Shown here: one piece after another, positions 27,900 to 36,058 of the stretch
Position numbering within the stretch: the first letter of the stretch is position 1
Layout of the letters: every line of letters begins with the position of its first letter
Origin: Oleispira sp963851095
GTDB taxonomy: Bacteria; Pseudomonadota; Gammaproteobacteria; Pseudomonadales; Oceanobacteraceae
Assembly (NCBI GenBank): GCA_963851095.1
Contig: CAWKOX010000025.1
Span: 248,001 to 312,000 of the forward strand
DNA: 64,000 nt
Direction of reading: 5' to 3'
The notes under the pieces: generated by a model
Databases searched by the model: none
Told to the model about the DNA's origin: nothing
Seen by the model: only the letters and a program-made list of their open reading frames with translations
Program-made: the position numbers and the translations under genes

Positions 27900-28514
27900 C
27901 TATAAAAAGTTATAATAGTCGGTAAAACCAGCCAATATATTGGTAATCGCAATCGACGAAAGTATTAACCCCATCACCCGACTGACGACACTCGCGCCGC
28001 TACTGCCGATCACCTTGGTAATGACACCCGCAAGCAGCATCAAGATATAAGCCAAAAGCAAAACAGATACCATCACCAAGGCCGTCTGAACTTGCTCCCA
28101 AACACTGTATACCGCATTTTTAGTCAATAATACCGCGGCTAGCATCGCACCAGGACTTGCGATAGACGGCACCGCAAGAGGAAAGATCGCTGTTTGTCTA
28201 TGGGAGTTTTCAAGCAGTTTGATTTCTTCATCGGGCTTACTATCACCAAAAATCATGGTCAACGCGAATAAGAAGAGAACAATGCCTCCTGATATCTGAA
28301 ACGCGGGTAATGGAATAGCCAATGCATTTAAAATCAGCTCTCCCATTACCACAAAGAATAATAAGACACACGCCGATACAATCGTGGCAAGCAAAGCAAC
28401 TCGACGTTTAGTCTTTGCATCATATTGATCCGTTACGGCGATAAATACCGGAATCGTCCCGATAGGGTCGATTACCGCAAAGAATGTAATGAATACCGCT
28501 AAAATATCGATCAT
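27900..28514 (-). CDS. MarC family inner-membrane protein
   Basis: A 204-residue protein with six hydrophobic segments. The start FFAVIDPIGTIPVFIAVTD and the later FPLAVPSIASPGAMLAAVLL are MarC signatures (the family has two similar halves each with a Pro-Gly motif). Despite the name, MarC is not proven to give multiple antibiotic resistance, and its function is unknown. It starts 8 bases after the ribH stop, so it should be co-transcribed and share the FMN riboswitch upstream of ribH. Confidence 0.92.
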   Translation of the reverse strand: MIDILAVFITFFAVIDPIGTIPVFIAVTDQYDAKTKRRVALLATIVSACVLLFFVVMGELILNALAIPLPAFQISGGIVLFLFALTMIFGDSKPDEEIKLLENSHRQTAIFPLAVPSIASPGAMLAAVLLTKNAVYSVWEQVQTALVMVSVLLLAYILMLLAGVITKVIGSSGASVVSRVMGLILSSIAITNILAGFTDYYNFL

Positions 28515-28522
28515 GCTATGCC

Positions 28523-29008
28523 TTATTTATCCTGTTTTTTAGCGCGCTCTGTCAGTTGAATGGCTTGATCGCATGCATTAGCAAGCTCCAGACCCTTCTT
28601 CAAGAAATGACGACTGAAATATTCAATATGTTCTGCATGCTCATGAAAATGATGCGGTGTTAATACAGCCGTCAGAACCGGAACTTCTGTTTCTAACTGA
28701 ATTTGCATCAATGCATTACACACGGTTTGAGCAACAAAGTCATGTCGATAGATGCCACCATCTACAACCAATGCACTACCCGCAATAGCCGCATATTGAC
28801 CACTTTTTGCTAACAATTTAGCTTGCAGTGGAATTTCATATGCACCCGGTACCGGAATCACATCAATCAATGATACGTCATACCCACGCGAAGATAACTC
28901 TTTTTTGAATCCTTCCAGACAATTTAATACGATCTCTTCATGCCAAGTGGCGTGTAAAAAAGCGATGCGTTTGGTTGCAGGAGTGAAGTTCGTTGAGCTC
29001 TGATTCAT
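28523..29008 (-). CDS. ribH: 6,7-dimethyl-8-ribityllumazine synthase, type II
   Basis: 161 residues. It condenses 5-amino-6-ribitylaminouracil with dihydroxybutanone phosphate, the penultimate step to riboflavin. The N-terminal RIAFLHATWHEEIV, the substrate loop VPGAYEIPLQAKLLA, and the His pair in IYRHDFVA and LTPHHFHEH are present. The Trp at the start and the HHFHEH segment match decameric type II (RibH2) enzymes rather than the 60-mer type. It is not in a full rib operon; the FMN riboswitch ahead of it shows feedback control by flavin. Confidence 0.93.
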   Translation of the reverse strand: MNQSSTNFTPATKRIAFLHATWHEEIVLNCLEGFKKELSSRGYDVSLIDVIPVPGAYEIPLQAKLLAKSGQYAAIAGSALVVDGGIYRHDFVAQTVCNALMQIQLETEVPVLTAVLTPHHFHEHAEHIEYFSRHFLKKGLELANACDQAIQLTERAKKQDK

Positions 29009-29096
29009 TATAAAACCCTATACCTATAAAGTGAATCAGGGCGAACGGACAGGCAAAATCATCCTAAAATAAGGAATACCTAGATTTGTCTGACAC

Positions 29097-29259
29097 GTTC
29101 TCTAACATCCGGACTATAACCGTCGGCTCTGGAATCGCACCAGATCTGCTGACCCTTCAAGATAATAAGCATATTGAACCATACCCTAAATTGAAGGCGC
29201 TCGCGGGCTTAGAAATAATTCTTTACCGCCGGTGGGGAGTTCCACCCCGCCCCGAGAAC
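29097..29259 (-). promoter_or_regulatory. FMN riboswitch (RFN element) controlling ribH-marC
   Basis: Read on the minus strand, this stretch has the FMN aptamer in order: GTTCTC (closing stem), GGGGCGGGGTGGAACTCC, CCACCGGCGGTAAA, AGCCCGCGAGCGC, GGTCAGCAGATCTGGTG, CCAGAGCCGACGGTTATAGT, CCGGATG and GAGAAC, which pairs back to GTTCTC. These are the conserved RFN joining segments. It lies 88 bases upstream of ribH, and the spacer contains the CGCCCTGATTC motif common to proteobacterial platforms. A plus-strand reading frame of 105 codons over the element is an artefact. Confidence 0.95.
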
Positions 29260-29576
29260 GAAATCGAAATAATTCGACGGGGCGAATATACGTGCATTTA
29301 CTGCCTAATGTCAAAATCTGTTCATCTTACAACGAAGATTACAGAGGATTTTAATGTAAACCCACCTTACCAACCTACCTTCATCATCATTTCATACAAG
29401 TAATTAATGCGAATTTGAGGCTAAATGCGCGCGCTTAAAGATTAACCTGAACAGTCATTAATCAATTAAGTATTTTATGCCACATATCACACCCATATGT
29501 GCACGGACCGATACATATCATCAACTGGAACGATGCTAGTGCTTTAATGAAAGAGCATAAATATCAATGAATAGTC
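29260..29576. other. Divergent control region between ribH riboswitch and oleC cluster
   Basis: This 317-base AT-rich stretch must hold the ribH promoter (minus) and the promoter of the oleC-like cluster (plus). The clear structure is a 21-bp perfect dyad at 29481-29501. No unambiguous -35/-10 pair is visible for either direction. Confidence 0.5.
29481..29501. promoter_or_regulatory. Candidate operator dyad upstream of the oleC cluster
   Basis: CACATAT and ATATGTG form a perfect inverted repeat with a 7-base spacer, about 75 bases before the oleC start. Size and symmetry suit a dimeric repressor or activator. There is no regulator gene in the cluster itself, so the binding protein would be encoded elsewhere. 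Confidence 0.45.
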
Positions 29577-31244
29577 ATGCCCATTAATATATCAAATATC
29601 GCCAACTGTCTAAAAGACAATGCTCATAAATTTCCTAATAAAAAAGCAATCATCTATCCAGTCGGCACACACAAAGATGGATCAATTAAATACCATCATA
29701 AAACCTACCAAGAACTCAACATAGAATCCGACCAATATGCGCGTGGATTTGAATCTGCCGGTATAAAAAAAGGTACTAAAACCTTGTTTATGGTCAAACC
29801 AGGGCCTGATTTATTTTCAATTACCTTCGGTCTGTTTAAAGTCGGCGCGATCCCCGTAATTGTGGACCCAGGTCTAGGCGTTAAACGTATGTTGCATTGT
29901 TTCAACGCTGTGAATGCAGAAGCCTTTATCGGAATAAAACGCGCCCATATATTTAGACTTCTACTTGCTCGCCACTTTAAATCTGTAAAAATATGGATAA
30001 CGGCAGGTAAGCGACTATTTTGGGGAGGCTATTCTCTTAAAAATCTCGCAAAACAAATAACAACGCCTTATCAAATGGCCGAAACAACGCCAAATGAACT
30101 TGCGCTCATTAACTTCACTACCGGTAGCACTGGGCCTGCGAAAGGTGTCGAATATACCCACGAGATGATTAATAAAGAATATCAATCACTGAAGCTTAAT
30201 TATTACAATAACCCTGACCATATTGACCTGGCAACACTATCATTATTCGCTCTGTATGACATTTTAATTGGCGTAACAGCAATACTCCCTAAGATAGACG
30301 CAACAAAACCTGCACTCGTTGACCCTCAAAATATTATTGATCCCATAAAACAATTTAATGCGAGCATGATGTTTGCTTCTCCCGCTTTACTTAATCGAGT
30401 GGGTAAATATGGAATTGAACACAATATCAAGCTCCCAACACTAAAAACGGTTCTAGCGGGTGGAGCCCCCGTTACCTTGTCGACCATGAAGGTATTTCAA
30501 CAACTACTTAGTGATGATGCATCGATCCTTACAACCTATGGATCAACCGAAGCTCTACCAATTTCATCCATAGACTACAAAACACTCGAAGTGAATTGTC
30601 GTCATAAAACAGAAATGGGAATGGGTACCTGCATAGGAAAACCTCTTGAAAGCGTCGAAGTATCAATAATAGAAATAACCGACACTCCAATACCACAATG
30701 GGATGAAAAACTTCTAGTACCAAACGGCACCGTTGGCGAAGTGGTTCTTAAAGGTACGATTGTCAGTCAAAGCTATTACAAAAACCCGCAGGCTAATTCA
30801 CTCAATAAGATTAAAGATGGTAATGAAAACAGACACCGCATGGGCGACCTTGGCCTGCTCGACGAAACAGGGCAACTGTGGTTCTGCGGACGTAAGCAAC
30901 AAAGAGTTATTACTGACAAGACAACATTATTTACCGTTCAATGCGAAGGTATATTTAATCAGCACCCTGCTGTTTTCAGAAGTGCCTTAGTGGGTATTGG
31001 TGATAAGAATAATCAAACCCCCATAATCTGCATTGAATTAGAACCAGAGCAAGTTGAAAATATAAAAAATTCTAAAGAAAAGGCTGCTTTAACACAATCA
31101 ATTCTCAACACAGGGAAAGCACACACGTTAACTCAAGAGATAAACACCCTTCTATTTCATCCATCATTCCCAGTAGACATTCGACATAACGCCAAAATAG
31201 GCCGCGAGCAACTTGCCATATGGGCAGAACAGGAAAAGCAATAA
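29577..31244 (+). CDS. oleC: OleC-type beta-lactone synthetase (AMP-dependent ligase family)
   Basis: 555 residues of the acyl-adenylate superfamily. The ATP loop NFTTGSTGPAKGVEYTH (about 178-194) is intact. The specific features are those of OleC, not acyl-CoA synthetases: DLATLSLFALYDILIGVTAI, ATKPALVDPQ, MMFASPALLNRVGKYG, TTYGSTEALPIS, HRMGDLGLLDETGQLWFCG and the closing FPVDIRHNAKIGREQL. OleC adenylates a beta-hydroxy acid made by OleA and OleD and closes it to a beta-lactone. First gene of a seven-gene run; the next start lies one base after its stop. Product chain length cannot be predicted. Confidence 0.9.
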   Translation: MPINISNIANCLKDNAHKFPNKKAIIYPVGTHKDGSIKYHHKTYQELNIESDQYARGFESAGIKKGTKTLFMVKPGPDLFSITFGLFKVGAIPVIVDPGLGVKRMLHCFNAVNAEAFIGIKRAHIFRLLLARHFKSVKIWITAGKRLFWGGYSLKNLAKQITTPYQMAETTPNELALINFTTGSTGPAKGVEYTHEMINKEYQSLKLNYYNNPDHIDLATLSLFALYDILIGVTAILPKIDATKPALVDPQNIIDPIKQFNASMMFASPALLNRVGKYGIEHNIKLPTLKTVLAGGAPVTLSTMKVFQQLLSDDASILTTYGSTEALPISSIDYKTLEVNCRHKTEMGMGTCIGKPLESVEVSIIEITDTPIPQWDEKLLVPNGTVGEVVLKGTIVSQSYYKNPQANSLNKIKDGNENRHRMGDLGLLDETGQLWFCGRKQQRVITDKTTLFTVQCEGIFNQHPAVFRSALVGIGDKNNQTPIICIELEPEQVENIKNSKEKAALTQSILNTGKAHTLTQEINTLLFHPSFPVDIRHNAKIGREQLAIWAEQEKQ

Positions 31245-31245
31245 A

Positions 31246-31542
31246 ATGATATCTAACTATACCAAAGGCTTTAATAAAAACGACAAACTACTGATGTTAA
31301 TACCGGTTTTTGGCTGGTTATTCATCCTTTATGGCTTAGTTATCCCCATCGATAACTTATACATCAAATGGATGTGGTATATCGATATTTTCTTAAGTGT
31401 ACCGGTCCACTTACTTCAGCTTTTCATAGCAGTTCCTGTGGGCAAAAAATCAGGTTATACAAAATTACAGAGTATTGTCTTAACGATTTTATTTGGTGCA
31501 ACGTGGTGGAAGCCGGTAAGGCAACAACTGGTGAACAAGTAA
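31246..31542 (+). CDS. Small three-span membrane protein inside the ole-like cluster
   Basis: 98 residues from the ATG at 31246, one base past the oleC stop. A short polar N-terminus is followed by three hydrophobic segments, around residues 14-34 (LIPVFGWLFILYGL), 42-63 (IDIFLSVPVHLLQLFIAVPV) and 73-86 (IVLTILFGATWW). The stop overlaps the oleD start (TAATG), so it is translationally coupled on both sides. I do not recognise the family. Its placement suggests anchoring the lipid-handling enzymes to the membrane, or moving a hydrophobic product; this is inference. Confidence 0.75.
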   Translation: MISNYTKGFNKNDKLLMLIPVFGWLFILYGLVIPIDNLYIKWMWYIDIFLSVPVHLLQLFIAVPVGKKSGYTKLQSIVLTILFGATWWKPVRQQLVNK

Positions 31543-32570
31543 TGAAAGTTTTAATCACAGGCGCAACTGGATTTTTAGGTAGCTATATCGTTGATAAATG
31601 CATAGCTCAAGGCGATAGCGTTCGAGTGTTAGTACGTAAAACGAGTGATATCGAACATTTAAAAAAGCACCCCTCAATTGAATATGCTTTTGGTGACCTA
31701 ACTAACCTTTCATCACTTAAGGATGCTACTCGTGGTGTTGATATTGTGTATCACTCTGCCGCCAGGGTCACCACCAAGGGAGATAGAAATCAGTTTTATC
31801 GGGACAATGTTGTAGCGACTCGCTGTTTAGTTGACGAATCAAAAAAACAGGGCGTTAAACGTTTTGTTTTTATCAGTAGCCCCAGTATCTTTTTTGATTT
31901 CTCTCATCAAGTTCACATTAATGAAAGCTATGCTTACCCAAAGAAATACATCAATTACTATTCGGAGACCAAGGCACTTGCCGAGAAATATGTTTTATCG
32001 TGTAATGATGAAAATTTTACAACCTGTTCACTTAGACCTCGCGGGATTTGGGGCGCTCGAGATAAAACAGGATTTGTGCCAAAGATAGTAAAGGGCATGC
32101 TAAATGAAAAATTCCCCGACATGTCTGACGGTAAAAATATTTATGCAACCTTGTGCCATGTTGAAAATGCAGCCAATGCTTGCATTCTAGCTGCACAATC
32201 AAACAATGTCGGTGGTAAAGCGTACTTTATAACCGATGACGAAACCGTAAATGTTTGGGACTTCCTACGCAACCTAGGACACACCTTTTCAGCGCCCCCG
32301 ATTAAAAAAGAATTAAGCTCAAAGTTCCTCATGACGCTAGGCGGTTTGTTTGATTTTATTTGGAAATTTCCTCCACTAGCGCAGAAAATCGAAGCGCCTC
32401 TTTCTCGCTATGCGGTTGGGTTATTAACCTATACATCAACTTACGATATCAGTGCCGCTAAAAGAGATTTCGGCTACCAAGCTCGAGTTAAGCAAAATAC
32501 AGGCATGCCTAAGCTTAAGGCGTGGGTTGATGAGCTGGGCGGCGTTGAAGCTTTTGTGGAACACGTATAA
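31542..32570 (+). CDS. oleD: OleD-type 2-alkyl-3-ketoalkanoic acid reductase (NAD-dependent epimerase/3-beta-HSD family)
   Basis: 342 residues from the ATG at 31542, right where the Rossmann motif begins (VLITGATGFLGSYIV); the frame stays open upstream but that part overlaps the membrane-protein gene. GDLTNLSSLKDATRGVDIVYH, FISSPSIFFDF, the YxxxK site YYSETKALAEKYVLS and SLRPRGIWGARDK match OleD, an extended SDR that reduces the 2-alkyl-3-keto acid from OleA to the beta-hydroxy acid used by OleC. The SSPSI segment is typical of OleD. Stop and next start overlap as TAATG. Confidence 0.88.
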   Translation: MKVLITGATGFLGSYIVDKCIAQGDSVRVLVRKTSDIEHLKKHPSIEYAFGDLTNLSSLKDATRGVDIVYHSAARVTTKGDRNQFYRDNVVATRCLVDESKKQGVKRFVFISSPSIFFDFSHQVHINESYAYPKKYINYYSETKALAEKYVLSCNDENFTTCSLRPRGIWGARDKTGFVPKIVKGMLNEKFPDMSDGKNIYATLCHVENAANACILAAQSNNVGGKAYFITDDETVNVWDFLRNLGHTFSAPPIKKELSSKFLMTLGGLFDFIWKFPPLAQKIEAPLSRYAVGLLTYTSTYDISAAKRDFGYQARVKQNTGMPKLKAWVDELGGVEAFVEHV

Positions 32571-34012
32571 TGTCAGGGCCATCAAAGACAGGAAATAATA
32601 ATGAGCCGCTTCTTCAATTTGAAGATTTACCTGGCCCACGCCCTTGGCCTATTGTTGGCAATGCCTTGCAGGTTAAGCTGCCTCGCCTACACCAAGACAT
32701 CGAAGCCTGGGCGAATAAATATGGTTCCGTCTTTAAGATGCACCTTGGACCAAGCAAAGTTTTAGTCATTGCTGATCACAAAATAGAAACTGAACTCTTA
32801 AAAGACCGCCCTAGTGGATTTCGTCGTCCAAAACAACTCGTTGATACAATAGAAGAAATGGGTCTTCAATCAGGCCTTTTAACCGCCGAAGGTGAAGCTT
32901 GGAAACATCAAAGACGAATGGTAATGGCCAGCTTAACAGCCAGTAATGTGCGCAGTTATTTCCCCTCTCTTGTAAAAGTTACCAAGCGCTTACAGAAACG
33001 ATGGACTAAAGCGGCCCAGAGTAATAGCCGCATTAATGTACAGCATGATTTTATGCGTTATACCGTCGATGCTATTGCTGGCTTATCTTTTGGCTCAGAT
33101 ATTAATACCCTAGAAACTAAAGATGATGTCATTCAACATCATCTTGATAAAATATTACCGGCAATCTTCAGCCGTTTGAATGCACTCATTCCCTATTGGC
33201 GCTATTTTAAATTCCCCTCCGACCGCCAACTCGATCGAAGTGTATCGATTGTAAATCAATCAATTAAGGAATTTATCAGCCAATCACGACAACGCCTGGC
33301 TGAAGAACCTGAGCGGCGCGTCACGCCCACAAACTTACTTGAATCGCTGATCGTTGCCGCAGAGCAACCTAATAGTAGCGTTGATTATAACGATATCGCA
33401 GGTAATGTAATTACCATGCTACTCGCCGGCGAAGAAACAACAGCAACCACATTATCTTGGTTACTGTATCTATTAAAACAAAACCCAGAAGCATTTAAAA
33501 AAGCCCAAGACGAAGCACGGGCCATGTCTAGCGAATTAAACGAGATCACACCAGAAAGACTTAACGATTTAAAGTTTATAGAAGCGTGCACTCTTGAAAC
33601 ATTAAGACTTAAACCTACTGGGCCTTTCAATGTTCTGGTTTCGCTAAACGATACAGAGGTGGCAGGTGTTGCAATCGCTAAGGGAACTTGGATCTGGAGT
33701 GTATGTCGACATGACACCTTGGCTGAAAAATATTTTCCAAACCCTCAGGCCTTCAACCCAGAGCGTTGGTTAATGCATCCTGATAATGATCTTTCTCTAT
33801 CTAGAAAAGTTTCAATGCCATTTGGCTCAGGGCCAAGAGTCTGCCCTGGGCGTTACCTAGCCATGCTGGAAATCAAACTGGCCATGGTCATGCTCTTTAA
33901 TAATTTCGACATACTTAGCGTCGATACTCCTGACGGTGGCGAAGCTCAAGAGCTGATGTCAATTACGATGAATCCTGTAGGTTTGACAATGAGATTGCGT
34001 GAACGCAGTTAA
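32570..34012 (+). CDS. Cytochrome P450 monooxygenase
   Basis: 480 residues. The proline-rich entry PGPRPWPIVGNALQVKLP, I-helix oxygen-binding AGEETTAT (about 286-293), K-helix ExxR (Glu343, Arg346) and haem loop FGSGPRVCPGR with the thiolate ligand Cys425 are all intact. No N-terminal membrane anchor, so it is a soluble or peripheral bacterial P450 that needs separate redox partners; none is encoded nearby. Sequence style is closer to CYP102/CYP4-like fatty-acid hydroxylases than to CYP153 alkane hydroxylases. It shares a base with oleD, so it should hydroxylate or otherwise oxidise the cluster's lipid intermediate or product. Confidence 0.93.
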   Translation: MSGPSKTGNNNEPLLQFEDLPGPRPWPIVGNALQVKLPRLHQDIEAWANKYGSVFKMHLGPSKVLVIADHKIETELLKDRPSGFRRPKQLVDTIEEMGLQSGLLTAEGEAWKHQRRMVMASLTASNVRSYFPSLVKVTKRLQKRWTKAAQSNSRINVQHDFMRYTVDAIAGLSFGSDINTLETKDDVIQHHLDKILPAIFSRLNALIPYWRYFKFPSDRQLDRSVSIVNQSIKEFISQSRQRLAEEPERRVTPTNLLESLIVAAEQPNSSVDYNDIAGNVITMLLAGEETTATTLSWLLYLLKQNPEAFKKAQDEARAMSSELNEITPERLNDLKFIEACTLETLRLKPTGPFNVLVSLNDTEVAGVAIAKGTWIWSVCRHDTLAEKYFPNPQAFNPERWLMHPDNDLSLSRKVSMPFGSGPRVCPGRYLAMLEIKLAMVMLFNNFDILSVDTPDGGEAQELMSITMNPVGLTMRLRERS

Positions 34013-34067
34013 CTCATACTCAACCAATGCTCAAATTTATAAACTATTAATCTTAAGGAAATCCAGA

Positions 34068-35105
34068 ATGATCAAAGCACGCTTCGAGAGTATCGGTGCC
34101 TATATACCGAATAAAAGAGTTTCAACAGAAAGCTTAACTCAAGAGATGAATATACCTCCCCAGTTTGATATTGAGGCTATTACCGGAATAAAAACTCGCT
34201 CTTGGAAAGAAGACAAAGACGACTCCTTCACAATGGCCATCGATGCGGCACAAAGTTGTTTAGAGAATTCTAAATACGAAGCTGCAGATTTAGATATTAT
34301 TATTTCATGTTCCATCGCTCGCTTTGTAGGGGAATCCAGTTATTACGAGCCAGCGATGAGTCTATTACTTAAACATGAATTAGGCGCAAAAAAAGCAATA
34401 TTCTTTGATATTTCCAACGCATGTGCAGGAATGTTCAGTGGCATTTATATTTTAGAGTCTATGATAAAAGCTGGCATTGTTAAAAATGGTTTGGTTGTTA
34501 GTGGCGAATACATTTCCACGATTGCCGAAACGGCAGTATTAGAAGCAAAAGACATCTACGACCCTCAGTTCGGCTCGCTTACCGTGGGTGATGCAGGCGC
34601 AGCAGTGATCTTAGATCAAGCGACCAATGAAGATGACGTAATTGATTGCTTTAACTTAATTAGTACTCCTGAATATTCTGATCTTGCCATTGGAAAACCC
34701 AGTAATCAGAGTAATCGGTACGCTATGTACGCAAGTAACTCAAAGATGCATACCGAAGAACGGTTAAAAATTTGGCCAAATTTTCAAACAGATACACTGG
34801 CCAAAGAAAATAAAGAATTCAAAACAGAAAATTTTGATTACATCATTCATCATCAAGTAGGCTCAAAGTTTATTGATCGATTATTGAAAATCGGAACAGA
34901 AGCTTTTTCTTCAGAGCAACCAGAATCGTTATCGGTATTAGAGAAATATGGCAATACGTCATCCACTTCTCACTTCATCGTGCTTTATGAATATCTAAAA
35001 GCCAACAAGCTAAAAGAAAAATCAAAAATACTGATGGTACCCGCCGCATCCGGCTTTGTTACCGGTTTTTTATCTATGAACATTAACAAATTGGCAGTGA
35101 AATAA
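34068..35105 (+). CDS. OleA-like KASIII thiolase, intact triad (subunit A)
   Basis: 345 residues from the ATG at 34068, which has TAAGGAA placed before it; an earlier start at 33999 overlaps the P450 end. KASIII/thiolase fold with nucleophile Cys119 (FDISNACAGMFSGI), His262 (YIIHHQVGSKF) and Asn296 (KYGNTSSTSH), a complete catalytic triad. Glu94 in YYEPAMS sits where OleA has its base Glu (LEPA), so head-to-head, non-decarboxylative Claisen condensation of two acyl-thioesters is predicted rather than FabH chemistry. The paired gene downstream suggests a heterodimer, as in lipstatin LstA/LstB. Gene symbol withheld because the orthologue is uncertain. Confidence 0.85.
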   Translation: MIKARFESIGAYIPNKRVSTESLTQEMNIPPQFDIEAITGIKTRSWKEDKDDSFTMAIDAAQSCLENSKYEAADLDIIISCSIARFVGESSYYEPAMSLLLKHELGAKKAIFFDISNACAGMFSGIYILESMIKAGIVKNGLVVSGEYISTIAETAVLEAKDIYDPQFGSLTVGDAGAAVILDQATNEDDVIDCFNLISTPEYSDLAIGKPSNQSNRYAMYASNSKMHTEERLKIWPNFQTDTLAKENKEFKTENFDYIIHHQVGSKFIDRLLKIGTEAFSSEQPESLSVLEKYGNTSSTSHFIVLYEYLKANKLKEKSKILMVPAASGFVTGFLSMNINKLAVK

Positions 35106-35107
35106 TC

Positions 35108-35995
35108 ATGGCAACAATCATAAAAGCAACGGGCATTAGTACCGACAAGTCTATTAAAAGTTCAAATCAACACGCTATCGAAGCAGGTCGACAATGTATT
35201 GAAGATGCGGGTATTGATATCAATCATATTGATCTGATAATTAACGTTGGAATTTATCGCGATGAGAATATGCTTGAGCCTGCAATGGCCGCCTTTGCTC
35301 AAAAAGGACTCAACATAAAGCCCGACTATACAAAGTCCCAGCCTTTTAACGCCGCATTCTCATTAGATATGATGAACAGCGCTTGTGGAATAATTAACGC
35401 AATACAAACCGCCGATGCAGTTTTCAAAAGCAGAAAAATCAAATATGCGCTAATTGTTTCGAGTGATGCTCATCCTTCAAACACTGACCATAAAGGATTT
35501 CCATACGCTACGATTGGCGGAGCAATGCTGCTTGAACATACCGATGATAATAAAGGCTTCCATGACTTCAGTTTTAATCATTCACCGACTACCGATCAAA
35601 GCGTTAAAGGCTATTTGGACTTCAATAATCTGTCAGAGCCTGCCAAAGAACGGTTAACGGTAGATATGCCTGGCGATTATAAAAATCAGCTACTTAAATA
35701 TTCTAGTGAGTCCGCCGAAGAATATTTAACGCGATTCAACATCAATCGCAAAACGGTCAAGTTAGTCAGCGTTCAACCCGAGCTTAATTTTGGACGTAAA
35801 ATAGCAGATATTGTTAACATAAAAGATGATTCAATAATGGACCATTATGAACAATATGGGGATGCACATTCATCAGCGATCACTATGAATTATCATCATT
35901 TATCCAAAGAAAATTCTTTTAAACCAGATGATACGATTTTATTTCTAGCAGCCGGTGCGGGTATCACCACAGCCTGCGTATCCTATACCGTTTAA
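35108..35995 (+). CDS. OleA-like KASIII homologue with degenerate active site (subunit B)
   Basis: 295 residues, shorter than subunit A, starting 2 bases past its stop. It keeps the OleA-type Glu (Glu57 in MLEPAMA) and a Cys (Cys93 in MMNSACGI), but that Cys appears shifted by one position relative to the nucleophile. Where the catalytic His is expected it has Gln223 (VSVQPELNFG), and where Asn is expected it has Asp253 (QYGDAHSSA). It is therefore unlikely to condense substrates alone. In LstA/LstB and NltA/NltB systems a paired OleA homologue serves as the second subunit. Here it may supply Glu57 across the dimer interface. Confidence 0.8.
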   Translation: MATIIKATGISTDKSIKSSNQHAIEAGRQCIEDAGIDINHIDLIINVGIYRDENMLEPAMAAFAQKGLNIKPDYTKSQPFNAAFSLDMMNSACGIINAIQTADAVFKSRKIKYALIVSSDAHPSNTDHKGFPYATIGGAMLLEHTDDNKGFHDFSFNHSPTTDQSVKGYLDFNNLSEPAKERLTVDMPGDYKNQLLKYSSESAEEYLTRFNINRKTVKLVSVQPELNFGRKIADIVNIKDDSIMDHYEQYGDAHSSAITMNYHHLSKENSFKPDDTILFLAAGAGITTACVSYTV

Positions 35996-36058
35996 CTCTG
36001 TTTATAAGAAAACAGAATAATATTGTATTTTTAAGATTAGTAGTAACGGACATAACCA

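Noticed and set aside
29086..29403. 105-codon plus-strand reading frame upstream of oleC
   Set aside because: It reads across the FMN riboswitch of the opposite strand; its peptide matches the reverse complement of conserved RFN segments, a common false gene.
29577..31244. Long-chain acyl-CoA synthetase
   Set aside because: Although it has the AMP-ligase loop, the internal and C-terminal signatures are those of OleC beta-lactone synthetases, and oleD and OleA-like genes follow.
32570..34012. CYP153 alkane hydroxylase
   Set aside because: Haem loop and I-helix sequences differ from CYP153, and no ferredoxin/ferredoxin reductase genes flank it.
34068..35995. FabH-type ketoacyl-ACP synthases of primary fatty acid synthesis
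   Set aside because: The Glu in EPA segments, the degenerate second copy and the oleC/oleD context fit OleA-type condensation better.
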